Part shown: positions 25,401 through 37,354 of the stretch, one piece after another | Layout of the letters: each line of letters begins with the position of its first letter | Position numbering within the stretch: the stretch's first letter is position 1 | From: Porodaedalea pini | Lineage: Eukaryota > Basidiomycota > Agaricomycetes > Hymenochaetales > Hymenochaetaceae | Length of the DNA: 64,000 nucleotides | NCBI GenBank assembly: GCA_002794775.1 | Contig: NBAY01000034.1 | Location: forward strand, 248,001 to 312,000 | Direction: 5' to 3' | Position numbers and translations under genes: made by a program | The notes under the pieces: generated by a model | What the model was told of the DNA's origin: nothing | The model's input: the letters and a program-made list of their open reading frames with translations, nothing else | Database searches by the model: none

Positions 25401-25412
25401 AAGCTGTATTAG
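22408..25412 (+). CDS. TMEM184 / organic solute transporter alpha-like membrane protein
   Basis: Sixteen exons (22408-22530, 23068-23108, 23174-23206, 23280-23377, 23456-23463, 23538-23560, 23638-23731, 23823-23852, 23909-23932, 24001-24034, 24112-24229, 24304-24430, 24512-24542, 24600-24664, 24721-24829, 24904-25412) give 488 residues, and every junction holds frame. About seven hydrophobic segments and family landmarks are present: RNYTVPAEQRQIIRILYMPPVYA, EYVASTASDHSA, the CCW motif, and FYQSFVFELLE. Relatives sit in endosomal, vacuolar or plasma membranes and are linked to solute transport or trafficking. The tail after residue 340 is Gly/Ser/Tyr-rich and disordered. Exon 5 is only 8 nt, and intron 1 is 537 bp while the other introns are 56-91 bp. 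Confidence 0.92.
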
Positions 25413-25816
25413 ATGCGCTGGTAGATGGATATTTACTTACGTATGCATACGATGTAATATTGGTTCATATTTACCTTCATCATATCCTCTGTTTTCGTTT
25501 CTTCTACGGCTTCGATCTTTTCTTTCATGACCATGGTCTCATGCGTAACTCTTCATGAGACTTTCCTGCTGAACACTCACTACGTATTGGAATCTGTAAT
25601 GCCTGTTATAAATGTACTTAATGGACCGGACGGATACGTGCTTAGACCGGAGTGACATGATTTGGCAGAAGGCCAGCTCTATACATTGATTGCATCGAAA
25701 ACATTTCATTAAATGTACAGTATCCTATGAAAACCTTCTGTGAGAATATGAGGAAAAACCAAGGTATGCAGATGTTTGGACGCGGCGATCTCTCCGGGCA
25801 ATTCGGATAGAATCAA
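25413..25816. other. convergent 3' intergenic region
   Basis: Between the stop of the TMEM184-like gene and the stop of the minus-strand gene that follows. AT-rich; nothing beyond the two expected 3' UTRs. Confidence 0.5.
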
Positions 25817-26353
25817 TCAGCTTTCAGAGCAGTTCCTCGGGGTTATAATAACATAGCTTCCATCTTCCTCATACTTCGGCGTCGCGAGAAGCGCAGTGGT
25901 GACGAGCTCGCGCTCGAGTGCCATCGTGCTCATGCACGAGAGGAATCCACCGTCGTCGAGCTCGCCAATGCCGTCGAGCATCCAGCTGCGGCAGTTAAAC
26001 ACGCTCTTGTGCGCGTCGGGGCGCACGGGCACGCCGCGCAGCACGAGTGAGAGCTCCACGGCAACCTCCGAGGGCGTTCCCAGCGACGCGAGGTCCGCAA
26101 GTCGCGCGCCGAGCACGAGACGCTCGCCCAGGAGGAGCGCGTCCGGCGAGAGCTCCTCGTACGTCCAGCGCTCGCTTTCGGTTTTGTTTGTGCAGTGCCA
26201 TGCGGTGCCGCGCAGCGCGTTGGGCGGGTCGGACGGGCTCGCGTCCTCTGGGAGGAAGAGCGCGCAGTGCCAGGATGTAGTGTCCCCGCGGTAGAGGAGG
26301 ACGGCATAGAGAGTGCCGGGCTTAAAGGCCTGCGCAACGGGTGCCTGGGACAT
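25817..26353 (-). CDS. DUF6914-like fungal protein (full-length copy)
   Basis: A single exon encodes 178 residues. Landmarks are GTLYAVLLYRGD near the N-terminus, WHCALFLP, a WHCTN motif, WTYEE, and late in the chain FNCRSWMLDGIGEL followed by a Cys. I recall this arrangement from a fungal family of unknown function named DUF6914; the name is from memory and was not checked. No signal peptide or membrane segment. The Cys/His pattern hints at a papain-like or metal-binding fold, but that is speculation. GC-rich with strong third-position bias, so clearly coding. A related, shorter gene lies divergently 1.6 kb away. Confidence 0.75.
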   Translation of the reverse strand: MSQAPVAQAFKPGTLYAVLLYRGDTTSWHCALFLPEDASPSDPPNALRGTAWHCTNKTESERWTYEELSPDALLLGERLVLGARLADLASLGTPSEVAVELSLVLRGVPVRPDAHKSVFNCRSWMLDGIGELDDGGFLSCMSTMALERELVTTALLATPKYEEDGSYVIITPRNCSES

Positions 26354-27919
26354 TGTGGATTGCAGCGTGGAGGGTCGAGTTAGGGTTTTGCGGGGGACGG
26401 AGGTGCTGTAGACGTAAGACGCCTCGAAGAATAGATCCGGGGTGCACGAGGACCGACAGCTAGTCTTTGTTCGCTGTTATTGCTGTTGCAACTGAAGAGA
26501 ATGCGAAGAGAACCCTGGTCGTCTTTATATGATTGATTAGTCGTAGAACCAGCCACAAACGCGCGTTCCTCTTACCTTCGTTAGACTCCAGGAAGGCCAC
26601 CAAGCGGCCACTTGAGCAAAGTCAAAGAGAGGGTCACTAGTCGCGCGACATGCGCTGACGGCGTTAGGTGACTGAGTCAAGTTTGCGTGAGCCACTGTTG
26701 ACACGCTTTGTTGTCTACCACTGACATGAAGACTAGTGTCAGCAACGTTTGCACAAGTTTGTACAGCGTACTGGCACCGATGTTTATCAGGAAGGATCAA
26801 TCAAATTTTGCTTCCGTGGCAGAGAAAGTAGCTAGGGCCGACGATAATCAGATGTGGCTGGGACGGAGGATACCGTCTCCAGAGTAATGATCATGAGGTG
26901 AATAAAATCAGCCGATATTTCATCCTCGCGGAGACTTTTCACCATTCACATCAGCTCTAAAGCATGGGATGGCTTATGCGTCGCAGAACGGGAAGGCTGC
27001 AAGTGTAAGACGAAGAGAGTCAAACTCTTAGAATTTTGTAGCCCACCAAGTGATGACTAGGCGGAGAAATGACTCGTAAGGGGCAAGGGACAGTGGACAC
27101 GTCATCAGATTCATCACGCTTTCTGCATTTGGAAGAATCTAAATCATTCGCCGCTTCGTCATAACCACTTTTCTTCTGCTTGTGGCCTCAACAATACGCT
27201 AAAATTCTGGTCAACATGTTATGCCAAGAGGGAAACCCTCATTTCCCGTCAATAGGAGATAGTATTGATCAAATACTTCGGATTGTACTCAAGGGTTCGG
27301 GAGTCTGGAAGCTCAACTTCAAGTTTTCTTCTAATGCTCGAAGCCAGATTTAAGAGATAACTCAAATAGAACATATTTTTTTTAGCTAGGACCTACACCA
27401 GGAGGCAGCAAGTGATGGCCTTTGTACTTGAAAGGTCGACAGAACACGCCAACTTCTTTCTACCTAGCCACTAGACACCATCCGCGTACCCACCCTACAA
27501 ATAAGCCACCAGTGCTTCTGGAGTACATACAGACTAAGGATTGCTACGCAAAGAATTGTCTGCAGCTAGAAAGTCAAGCAAGCCAAACAATACAAAGGGG
27601 AATGCTTTTCTCTTTCTCACTGGCCAGCGATTGAGGCTCAACCATGCGGCAGCCTCGACGCAGACATATCAAGACACATGTAGGCGCCGCCTTTCATCCC
27701 GAAGTTATTTATGGCTCTTTGCTCGTCTAACCTACCACACTCAATTTTGATCTCGTTTCAGGCGATGTCATAAGGCCTCAGAATGCAGCGTTCTGCCTCC
27801 TGAACACACGTCTTGATTACTGATTACACCAGTATTTTCTCTCTTTCTCCTAAGGTATGTTTCCTTACTATTTCGCGATCGTGCGTCTCTACTTACGGGT
27901 CATGCTACTCAGGTCAAAT
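26354..27919. other. intergenic region between divergent DUF6914-like genes
   Basis: About 1.57 kb. TATA-like sequence (ATATAAA on the minus strand) lies near 26525, about 170 bp upstream of the left gene. The rest carries only short frames. No repeats noticed. Confidence 0.4.
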
Positions 27920-28318
27920 ATGACGTTCGTTGCAGGAGTTCTCTACGCCATCCTCTTCTACCGCGGTTCCCTGGCAACCTGGCATTGGGGACTCTTCGTG
28001 CCTCACCAGCTTTCACAACCACTCGTGACCTCCGGCACGCTCTTCCGCTGCACAAATGACGAGCTCACCGGTGGACTCTGGACGTACGAGGCTCGCGATG
28101 GCTCTTCGATGCGATACGCGCTCGAAGCGTGCGGGATCGTAACGTGCCCGAACATGTCGAAAGTTGAGAATGAGCTCTATGTGACTGCGTTGCAGGGGAC
28201 GCAGGACTTTGTACGCACCAACAGACATGTGTTCGTGGTCGCGACGTGTTGCAGTGCGTGGCCGCGTTGGGTAACGATCTCTTCCCTGGAAGTCTTGCAC
28301 TCTCATCTTAGGTTATAG
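27920..28318 (+). CDS. DUF6914-like protein, shortened copy
   Basis: Read from the ATG at 27920, the frame gives 132 residues. It has the same start as the neighbouring gene: GVLYAILFYRG, TWHWGLFVP, LFRCTN and WTYEA. After WTYEA about 55-60 residues present in the neighbour, including its FNCR motif, are missing, and the match resumes near ENELYVTALQ. The C-terminus then diverges. An upstream ATG at 27857 is in frame, but the added residues do not resemble the family, and a gtatgt...cag pair suggests they are intronic. It may be a pseudogene, or a shortened but expressed paralog. Confidence 0.6.
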   Translation: MTFVAGVLYAILFYRGSLATWHWGLFVPHQLSQPLVTSGTLFRCTNDELTGGLWTYEARDGSSMRYALEACGIVTCPNMSKVENELYVTALQGTQDFVRTNRHVFVVATCCSAWPRWVTISSLEVLHSHLRL

Positions 28319-28584
28319 GTTTCATTGATTAAGCGACTCGGCGAGTTTGACTTTATCTGCATGTATATACAACGGTGCTGATGTTTAATAAAAGCTCACG
28401 CGGCGAAGGCCTCAGCATTCCAAAAGTAGTCATAAAACAGCGGGTGTACGTCTCTGCCCAACTTGATAATTTTCATTTTCGTCGATATGATCTGACTGCT
28501 CATTGATACCTGAGCTGAAGAATCTCTGATAAGTAGGAACTCAAGGATTATATATATTGACGTAGCATACAAAAAAAAAGGTAT

Positions 28585-31500
28585 CTATGAAACACCCAGC
28601 TCTCTTCCAATTTCTGCGAGACATGCCGCAGCCAGTGCCCGTGCATCAAGCTCCTCCACATCCCCAGACCTCGCATTCGTCGCAACTAAAGACTCTTTCC
28701 CCGGCTGGTCGCTCGGCACCGTTGGCGAAGAGTCCCCCTTCCCTGCGACACCGTTAAGAAACACTGGCGCCCACGCTACAGGAGGCTTGCGCGGCAGAGC
28801 AGCAATCTGGCAAAGAGGTGTATATAGTTGGAAAAGATGCGCCTTGGCGGACCGTCTCGTCGCTTCCGTGAAGAGCTGAGGCGGAGATAGGCCTGCTTCC
28901 ACACCTTCCCATAGAAACGATTAAGGAATGTTTTGCTATGGGATACTAAAATTGTCACATACTCGGTTGTTTAGAGCAAGATTCCGACGGAGATTGAGAA
29001 AGCGCTGCCCAGAGAGAACCCGGCCAGAGACGCTGCGACAGCAGTTTCTTGAGGATATAGACCAGCTCCTCTTCCCGTGCTCTTTAAATAGTCAATTCAA
29101 GTAATCGGCGAAACTATAGTGGATTCACACCTTGGAAACGGGTAGTTTCCCCGAAGCATTTCATCAGCAAGGTAGGTAAAAAGGGTCGTACGGCAGCGAT
29201 GAAGTAGTATCGGGAGGCTTAGGGCAGCAATACGGCGCCTCAGTGGCTCACCATCTGGTTTGCATAAGAAACCGACGGAATCAGAAATAGATACGGGACA
29301 AACCTTTTACCAGGTCCGAGCTGATAAGAAATAGTAGATCCAAGCACCAGTACGAAAATCGCTCTCGCGAAGGGATAGCAAGGTTCATTGTGGATCCAGC
29401 GTAGTCCACGGCAGTTGAAGAAGTTGTCTTATCCGACGCGGAGACAGAACGAGGTGTTGAAGAGCGATCGTCCCATGTACTGTCTTCTGCTGTATAAAGA
29501 AGACTCCCTCGGTGAAGCATCTTCGCGAGCTGGATGACAATTTGGTCTGAGACACGAGCATCCCCAACAAACGGCACGACGTCGCTCTCAAGTGCGGCAA
29601 TGAGGGAAATGTCAAACATTTCCTCTGCTTCTTGCTCTTCCAGAGGTAAGCTATCCGAGCTACGACTTACAGTTTTGAGATCCGTGAGCAAACGAACGTC
29701 ATTCGTGTACAACAAGATGAAACGTACCAATCTGCCAGAACACCTCCCCGAAATACATCAATGATTTGACGCCAAATGCCCTCGACCCGTGCATCAGGGA
29801 TTTCTGCCCAAGATCAGTTCATTGCTGACATGCCTAACAAAATCATGGCACACCTGTTCCGAAAGACCTCAGTTTCTGCGTGGACTCCTTAACGATGAGA
29901 AGGAGAGACGTAGTGGCCGTCTTCCACAGAGGAGTATCGTTGCCGAACTTCGAGGGTGCGGGACACTCATATTTCAATTTGATCGGCACGGCATATGCCT
30001 GCGACGTCTATTAGCATAACTTCCAGGGTAGGGTGACACAGGAAAATCATCACGAACGGAAAAGATAGCCTCGAGAGTTCCGTCCGTATAAATGGTGATT
30101 GCTTCTTTGAATTGAAGAAAGACATCCAGGAGCATGGGCATCACTCTCTTCGTCAGGCCAATGTATGTCACCTGCTTCGACACTCGAGGGTCCTTCATCG
30201 GGCGAGATGTGTCACTAGCCGCGCTGTGCACTTCAAATGCACCAAGGTATGGCAATGTCAAGATCTCTGAGAGATCGCGCAAGACTAACGAGGGTGCTCC
30301 CGCCACCGATAGATCAACATCACTGACTGTCTCGATTACAGAAGCCTATACAAGCAGATGAGAAAGACTTCCGCGCTTGCCAGGAGGAGGAACTTACCTG
30401 TACTGGTGTTAGATCATCAATATCTGGTCGATAATTTGGTGAGTCCGGATATGTGAGGACTCCTACATAGAGATGTCATGAGCTCAAGGTAGACCTAAAA
30501 AGTGCCAGTAAACAGACTCGCCTTTCAGAATCGCCAGCAAACGCGTGAGCTGTTCTATTTCCCATTCGTGGCCCTCTTTCTCTCTGCTCAGAGCACGAGT
30601 AGATTTGATCACATCTACAAAAGCAAGCAGGCCGTCCTGATCAAATGGCAGTGAGCCTACAACTCCTACTGTGTGGCCCGGAAGTGGCGGTCGAGTCCGT
30701 CGCAGGACGAGCTGACCCATGTCGTCGCATGCCGTCCATGTTCGGTGCCAGGCACTCTTCACCTTTTCGGCGATGTCCTCAGACGACACGCTAGCGGCCT
30801 TAATAGCTTTCTCCAAGCACCGAAGTGCCGCTGTACAGCTCGCTGAGGAATCGAACATGAATGAATTCTGAATGTGCATGACAAACGTATCCCAGACTCG
30901 CTCGAAAGATTTCAAGTGGATGATCTTGCTCGTGAGAAAGTCGTGGAAGATAGATCCAATGGACTGCAGCGCAAGAGTTTTGCTCTCATCCCATGCCTTC
31001 CCAGCGTCAGAAGCATGAGCTGAAGCTGTTGCGGTTCCAGCGGATAGCAATGAAGAGGATAAAAGTTCTTTCGTCGTGCCTGTGAGTGATTCCAACAGAG
31101 GGAACGTAACTTTCCAGAGGCATTCGTCCCAGGTTTCGAGGCTCAACGCAGCACCATAGAGCTGCAAGGTTCTGAAGAGTGTCTGAATGGCACCGACTCG
31201 CACCTCAGAGCGAGGGTCTGTGCACAGCCCTAGCATCTCTAGAAGCAAAAGCATCCATAGAGCATTATATTCCTCCTCTTGCTCAGAGTCCTTCCTTCTC
31301 GTTTGAATGGAGTCTGATACTCCCCATAACAGGCTACCGGCGGCTGTCAAAGATATGTTGGTATCTGCCTGTCGGCCAAAGCGGCCAATTGTGCTGATAC
31401 ATAATCTAAGATGCTCTGGAGACAGCGCTGAGAGCGAATCGCAGACTAGTGTGAGAGACTGGAAAGCAATTCTTACGAGAACTGCATTCCCTTTGTCGGT

Positions 31501-34500
31501 GGCAACGGAATAATTGAGAGGAGGCGGCCTTGACAGACGAGGGGAAGCAGTAGGAGAAGGTTCTGCACTCTCCTGGATACTCGCTAGTGTACTGGGAGGC
31601 GCTGGTTCACATGCACTGCCAAGCATTTCGAAGATGATTTCCCATCCCACCAGCAAAGTGTGCCCAGCAGATTGCAAAATCTGGTGCAACGTCTCGAGAC
31701 CCATTTTCCGAATTTCAACTACTGTCGTCGTGTTCCCAGAAACTGGATCGGGCGCTATTTGCTCCGCTAGAACATCAAGCATAAGACGTTGAACGGATAT
31801 CTTTCGCTCCTCCGATGAACCAATGTTACGCGGTACTATGAGAAGAATGTCGTCCAGGGTACGGGATGCCTGCAGACGGATCGGGTGAGGAGCAACCTTG
31901 TTTCTGAGGACGGCAAGTAGGTGACCTGTGACGACTTTCCAAGCAATGTCTGGCGATCTGGACGTGAATCGTAGAATATTTAGACGGGAGATGGCTCCAA
32001 GCTTGTTTATACTGAAGTCACCGGACCGCTACCAAAAGAGATATATCGGTTAAGGCGATCCATACAAGTCCAGGATGTCTACGTACCAATGTGCGAGGAA
32101 GATGAATGCCACTGACGCGTCTCCTATGAGCGCTTTCAGTGGAGAAAGACGGAGACAGAGCTGGGATGCTCTCCGCGGATTCGGCCTCCACAATGGACAT
32201 ACCCGCATCTGACTGCATCTCGACCATTTCCGCGCTGAGCTTGCAAAGCGCAGAAACGAAGTCGTGGAATGCAGAGTCCTCCAGATTCTTCGAGCTATCA
32301 AATAAGCGTTGGATCGTTCGCTGAATGCTGTCGCTATCCACGTCCGAAAGAAGCACATGCCGTGGTGGTGAAGAGATTACATTTGTTGGCTGACCAGCTG
32401 CTGGGCTTGAGACAGACCTACTAGCGGCAATAGAGCCTGAGCTCATCGTAGTCGGCCGCTTCGCTCCTATAGCTTTATGGCCCTTTGCTGTCAATACGTA
32501 TTCTGCATTCTGCAAGGCCTCCAATATGTGATACCAAGAGGGACCAAGACTTCCCTCCAGAAACAACGCGCTGGCCACAAGAACTTTTAAACACGCCATA
32601 TTGCGGTCCGAGAGGCCTGGAGGCTGAGGAGGCCCTCCCGACAGCGAGCTGAAGCCATCCTGCAGCGCATTTGAAGAGCGAGGAGTTGGTGGTTCCACAT
32701 ATGTGTCGAGGCTAGAGACGACGCGCGAGGGAATGGCAAACTTGGCAAGACTAGTCAGAAAGGCATCTCGTGGGGTCACGAGTCCGAGCATGCCAGCAAC
32801 GTACGCGAGATTCTGATAACTCTGCAAGACATCGCCAAACAGTTCGTCGGAAAGGTTCGTCGCAATCAGGAAGGACAAGGCTGCCAGCAGGCCGGGCCAG
32901 CCATTATCAATCATTCCATGCACGGATCGCAGCTGTTGCGTCGATGGTTGGTCTTCAGGAAGAGCCGAAACATCGAGAGCAGGTGGAGCCTTGATTGTGT
33001 TCTCACCCGCCGCACGCGACCGTTGAACGACAATTGAGTTGAATAACGGGAGAGTTAACGAAGCGAATCCCTCGGATATGGATACAAGACATTGTAGCCC
33101 CAAGAGATAAATGTAGGATTCCGGAATGGGGGGCGCGTCAGCCTTGTCCAACTGGTCGATGCTGCCAGACTTGCCTCAGTAAAGCCTTGCGCAAAGAGAC
33201 AATGAACAGACTCACCATTGCAGCTTCATTGAAGAGCCGGTCAGGTCCAGACCATGCTCTGTACCCATCCTCCCCACGACATTCGTTACAGTTACGCTTG
33301 CCGCATTTGCTACGATGCCCGCGACCGTGCCGACGTCGAATCCATATCCACTGGCTCCTGCAGAAGAACCCTGATCCGTGTGGTGCGAGGACACCCCGAC
33401 ACCAAACATTTGCGGAGAAACGCCAAGTAGTGCAGGCTTTTCGGTAATGAGTCTCTTGAGCACCGAGATGAGCGAGCCAAACAGCTTCGTGCCACTTTCT
33501 TGGGAGTCATAGCGCTCCCAGATACGACGCATGAGTTCCGCGTCATTACAAAGGCTAAGGGAAGTAGCTAATCAACACGTAGGATTATAAGAGGAAACGA
33601 GTTGACTCACCCTCGAATGATCTCCATGGACAATACTCGCATCCACTGTGGTCGTGAAGTTCCGTCAGCCGACCCAGATTCTGATTCACCGCCAATAATC
33701 TTGATAAGCAAGGCCAAAAACACTTCGGCTTCAGTCATGAACTCGGTCGAGAACTGTTTCAGAAGAATGAAAACGACGCGTGTGGATCGTAGGGTCAGGG
33801 GGAATAACGGTTTGTCAGACATCAGCTTCAGGAGAAGCGGGCATAAGTGGTGCTGAAGGAGCACGAGCAATTCGGTGTGTTGTCTGAAAAGGTCATGGTA
33901 ATTCGTCAAGACGCTTTCGATCAGCTCAAGGGCAAACGTCTTCGGCAATGAACCGAGCTTGAGGAAATGTGGTTTCTCTGCGTTGGCGAGTAGACAAAGA
34001 TCTTCTACGACAGAGTACGCATCCATAGCTGACGGGCCAAGATTCCTGTGAGTGCCGTCTGGAAGAACAGTTTCGGTGAGCTCATTTGGTCGGAGGTTGT
34101 CCCTGCGGTCCTCGTCCACGACCTTGTCGATGATAAACATCACGAGCTGTCGAAGCGTGGCTGCAGCGGTGGACGAAACGACAGCAATACGTGACTCTTG
34201 CATTTTAAAGCATAGTAAGAGTGCCTGGAACAAAAAAAAAAGTGAGGAATTCTACTTGAGGGCTGTGAGGGTGGAACTCACATCTCCAAGCAATTGCCCG
34301 TGGATCGCCGGAAAATTGGTAATGAGGGAGAGAAGGGTCTGAAGTATACGCAGCTGAATGTCAACACCTTGGCTCATGCATTCATTCATCGTGTTTATTA
34401 TAGCTGGAACAGCTGTTTGAGGGACAGCTTGAAGCGTGATCAAGCGCTGTAGCGACCCCAAAGAGATGGCAATGACCTTAGTGTTCTTCGTGGCGCAACC

Positions 34501-34996
34501 CATAAATACTGGGCGAAGAAGATCTTCGGACTGAGGGCCATCTAACATTCTTTAGACGCACGAACAAGGCGCTGGAGAATAAACTCACCTTCAGACAAAC
34601 GACTTGTTGCTTGGTCCGGTAAGTTTCGCAGAATTGCTATCGCTTTCTCTGCTGCCTAAGCGAAAATATGAGCTAGACGATACGTGGCAACAGAGTAGCC
34701 AGGATGAACAAGACTCGGTGCAATTTGTCCAACTTCTAACACTTTGATTCTCCATACCCAACCAATTCCGCAGCACGTCCAACAACTCAGACGAAGTGTC
34801 CATATATCCTTCCCCAAACCGCTAACTACACTCAATTTCTCCAACAGATTTAACGACTTACTTCGCGTACATCGGAATGTTTCCTACGCGTCTCGCTCGC
34901 CAGAGACTTAGTAAATGCAATGAGCAAGACTTGCTAAGCATCCAACTTGAAGGACACGCACTTGAAGCTCCGTCACGAGGAAGGCAATTGAGCTCA
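28585..34996 (-). CDS. MON2: MON2 homologue, Golgi/endosome trafficking scaffold
   Basis: Sixteen exons give about 1,810 residues, the usual size of MON2, a large HEAT-repeat relative of the Sec7 Arf-GEFs without the catalytic Sec7 domain, acting at the trans-Golgi and endosomes with the flippase Neo1/Dop1. Exons 2-16: 34906-34862, 34655-34589, 34541-34282, 34224-33611, 33554-33216, 33161-32087, 32028-30522, 30462-30398, 30345-30058, 30007-29854, 29803-29728, 29665-29304, 29254-29131, 29081-28963, 28895-28585. Landmarks include LVTELQSLASETRRKH, ISLGSLQRLI, LQTLLSLITNFPAIHG, STAAATLRQLVMF, DQLDKADAP and ILQSAGHTLLVGWEIIF. Intron 8 uses a GC donor (AAG|gcgagt). Exon 1 is unresolved: ATG 34996 and the LVTELQ frame differ by one base. 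Confidence 0.93.
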
Positions 34997-35275
34997 TTGC
35001 AACGGCGCAGTCAGAGAGGAATGACAAAAAGCAGCTTGATTACCTTGCAGACACGGCTGCGAGCATCGTCGAGGTTATCAGTTGGGAACTAGCTCTCTCG
35101 ACTCGAGTCTGACGCGGAAGTCCGACGCGTCCACCGCTCCGGCGACGAGCATGTGATGAATACATATACGGCAAGTAGATTCCACGGTTACAAAGCTGAC
35201 TCGAAGCTGAACACGCACTCTGCCTCCCTCCGCCAATATCTATTGACAAACCATAGACCGGATAGTCATCTTAGC
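34997..35275. promoter_or_regulatory. bidirectional promoter, MON2 / MDP-1
   Basis: About 280 bp between the apparent divergent starts. No clear TATA box. If MON2 has an additional 5' exon, part of this region is transcribed. Confidence 0.4.
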
Positions 35276-36258
35276 ATGGCAAACACGTATCCGCAACTCG
35301 TCGCATTTGATTTAGAGTACATGTACTTATCTGCTTTCGATGTTTCCTGCCTGACTTTCTCCGCATAGTTACACTCTTTGGGATCTGTGGATTGACACTC
35401 ATGTCTCCGGTATCTTATTTCTGCATGCTCTTTCGACATCTCTCACACATGGATATAGGCCCACTCAGACGCAATAAAGATACTTTGAACGAGATCTTAG
35501 ACAGGTATGCTGATCAATGTATACTGCATGAAAACTAACTGACTTCATTGAAAGATACAATCAGCCTATCACGTTCTACCATGAAGTCCCGTCCGTGCTA
35601 CATAGGATCAAATTTGCCGATGTTAAGATAGCTGCTTGTTCGAGAACGAGTGCACCGGAACTGTAAGTGCACAGTGAAGAATATTAGTGATCAAATGAAC
35701 TAAACTACTTATTGTAATCTGGACTCAAAGCGCGAAAGAGGCCTTGAATCTGCTGCTTGTGGCGCACTCTAAGGCGGAACCTAATGAGCCTCCCAAACGC
35801 GCTATAGAATATTTTGATGAACTTGAAATATATCCCGGTCAGTAATACTTCCTTCGCACGCCTTGTGGTGCAACCAGTAAATCGATATATGGCAGGTTCC
35901 AAAATCAAACACTTCAAAGAACTGCACAGGAAAACCAATCTACCATTTTCGCAGATGGTTTGTCTCATTCTTCGTCTCAGCTAAAGGATAATAGGCGTAC
36001 TTACGATTCTCGAATAAGCTGTTCTTTGACGATGAGCGACGGAACAAGGAGGTTGAGAAGCTGGGTCCGTGCATTGCGCCTAATCTCGTCTTTGCCTAAA
36101 GTATTAATATCACCTTCGTAGGCGTGACGTTCATTTTGGTGCCAGATGGGCTTGATGAGAAACTTTTTGAGGCTGGTCTCGCAGAATGGCGACGTCGTCA
36201 TCTTGTACCTGAGCCAGAGGAACCTGAGCCGGAGGAACCTCTGAGTACAGAGATTTGA
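35276..36258 (+). CDS. MDP1: magnesium-dependent phosphatase 1 (HAD superfamily)
   Basis: Eight exons (35276-35316, 35369-35409, 35459-35504, 35555-35662, 35731-35837, 35896-35957, 36019-36064, 36122-36258) give 195 residues. The N-terminal motif VAFDLDYTLW carries the HAD nucleophile Asp12 and the acid/base Asp14; the codon of Asp14 is split by intron 1. Motif II is in AACSRTSAPELA and motif III/IV in FFDDERRN. This is the compact, cap-less MDP-1 class, cytosolic phosphatases acting on protein phosphotyrosine or glycated-amine phosphates. The C-terminus has a short PEPEEP repeat absent from animal enzymes. All seven introns are 49-68 bp GT-AG. Confidence 0.94.
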
Positions 36259-36437
36259 GATTACCTTCTTTGCGCCTTAAGAGGTCAGCTCAAACTAATT
36301 CGGTACTAGATGAGAATACAGAGGAAAGCTCCAAGACGATGTTAGAGGATCTAGATGCATGCACCGAACCGCGTGCCTTTAATAACCTTATCCTCGCGTA
36401 CTCCATCCATCCTCCTCGAGGCACATGTACGTAGAGA

Positions 36438-36445
36438 TATAAAAT
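36438..36445 (+). promoter_or_regulatory. TATA box of the lectin gene
   Basis: TATAAAAT, 137 bp upstream of the ATG at 36575. A start about 30 bp downstream would put the ATG at 36476 almost at the cap, favouring the downstream ATG. Confidence 0.55.
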
Positions 36446-36574
36446 AAAGCACGCTGCAAAGTTGCAGCCCTTAAAATGCAGCTACCTATCCGGCACGACT
36501 TCGACACGCCCATATCCTCTGGTTGCAGCTCACTTGCACTGACAAACAAAAGCAAGGATACCGCTCACCGAACT

Positions 36575-37354
36575 ATGGTCAACGACGCGTCGATGTCACT
36601 GGAACCGGGGGTCTACGTTGTGCGAAACCTCAAGAGCGACTCTGTGATCGACTTGTCTGGGGGAGATAGCAAGAGTATCATCGGGTTCCCGCGACACGGA
36701 CTCGAAAACCAGCAGGCAAGTAACTCTGGAATCGGTGATTTATTTGCAGTGCTCAAATTAATCCTCAACTTGATATCTCAAACGCTATTCTAGTGGGAGT
36801 TTGGTTTTCTCGGGGATGGATGGTACATTCGAAGCGTGCATACAGGTAACTACCTGACCATCGAAAAGGGACTCGGAGATGGCTTTCCTGTCGTGGCAAA
36901 TGGTTACCCCGTCGCTTGGGCAATCGAGAATGAGTCAGAAGAGGGCAATGATGTCTTTCGGTGAATATATTTGATCACCAAATATGAAAAATGACTGTGA
37001 TTTATTTGCTATTCATCGTTAGTATTCTCTGGCCAAACACGCCATTTTCATTCGATTTAGATAAGGGAAGCCCTACTCCTGGAGTAAAGGTTTTTAAACC
37101 TGCCTCTACTTTCATATCTTATATTCCTAACTTTATTCTATGTAATCTAGGTGAACCTCTGGTCTCGAAGGTCTGGTGCGCGTCATCAGTTGTGGCAGCT
37201 GCAGCGTTGCCCGGACAAAGACCAGAAGAACTCTGAAGTGGCCACCATCTCGGAAATGGTTACCCCAGATACGACCACGACCACAACTACAACGACGACG
37301 GTCACAACGACGACTGTCACAACTAGGAGAAATGGCGTGCCAGTGGCAGAATAA
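36575..37354 (+). CDS. RICIN-fold (beta-trefoil) lectin-like protein
   Basis: Four exons (36575-36715, 36794-36960, 37023-37089, 37151-37354) give 192 residues. It reads as a single beta-trefoil of the fungal RICIN superfamily: MSLEPGVYVVRNLKS, NQQWEF, GWYIRSVHTGNYLTIE, NLWSRRSG and the QxW-type end RHQLWQLQR. Such proteins bind sugars and are typically cytosolic; no signal peptide is seen. After the fold comes a run of ten Thr and further Thr/Val repeats encoded by ACN codons, a likely flexible tail. Intron 1 is a consensus GC-AG intron (CAG|gcaagt). Alternative in-frame starts are 36476 and 36593. Sugar specificity cannot be assigned, and I see no toxin domain. Confidence 0.85.
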
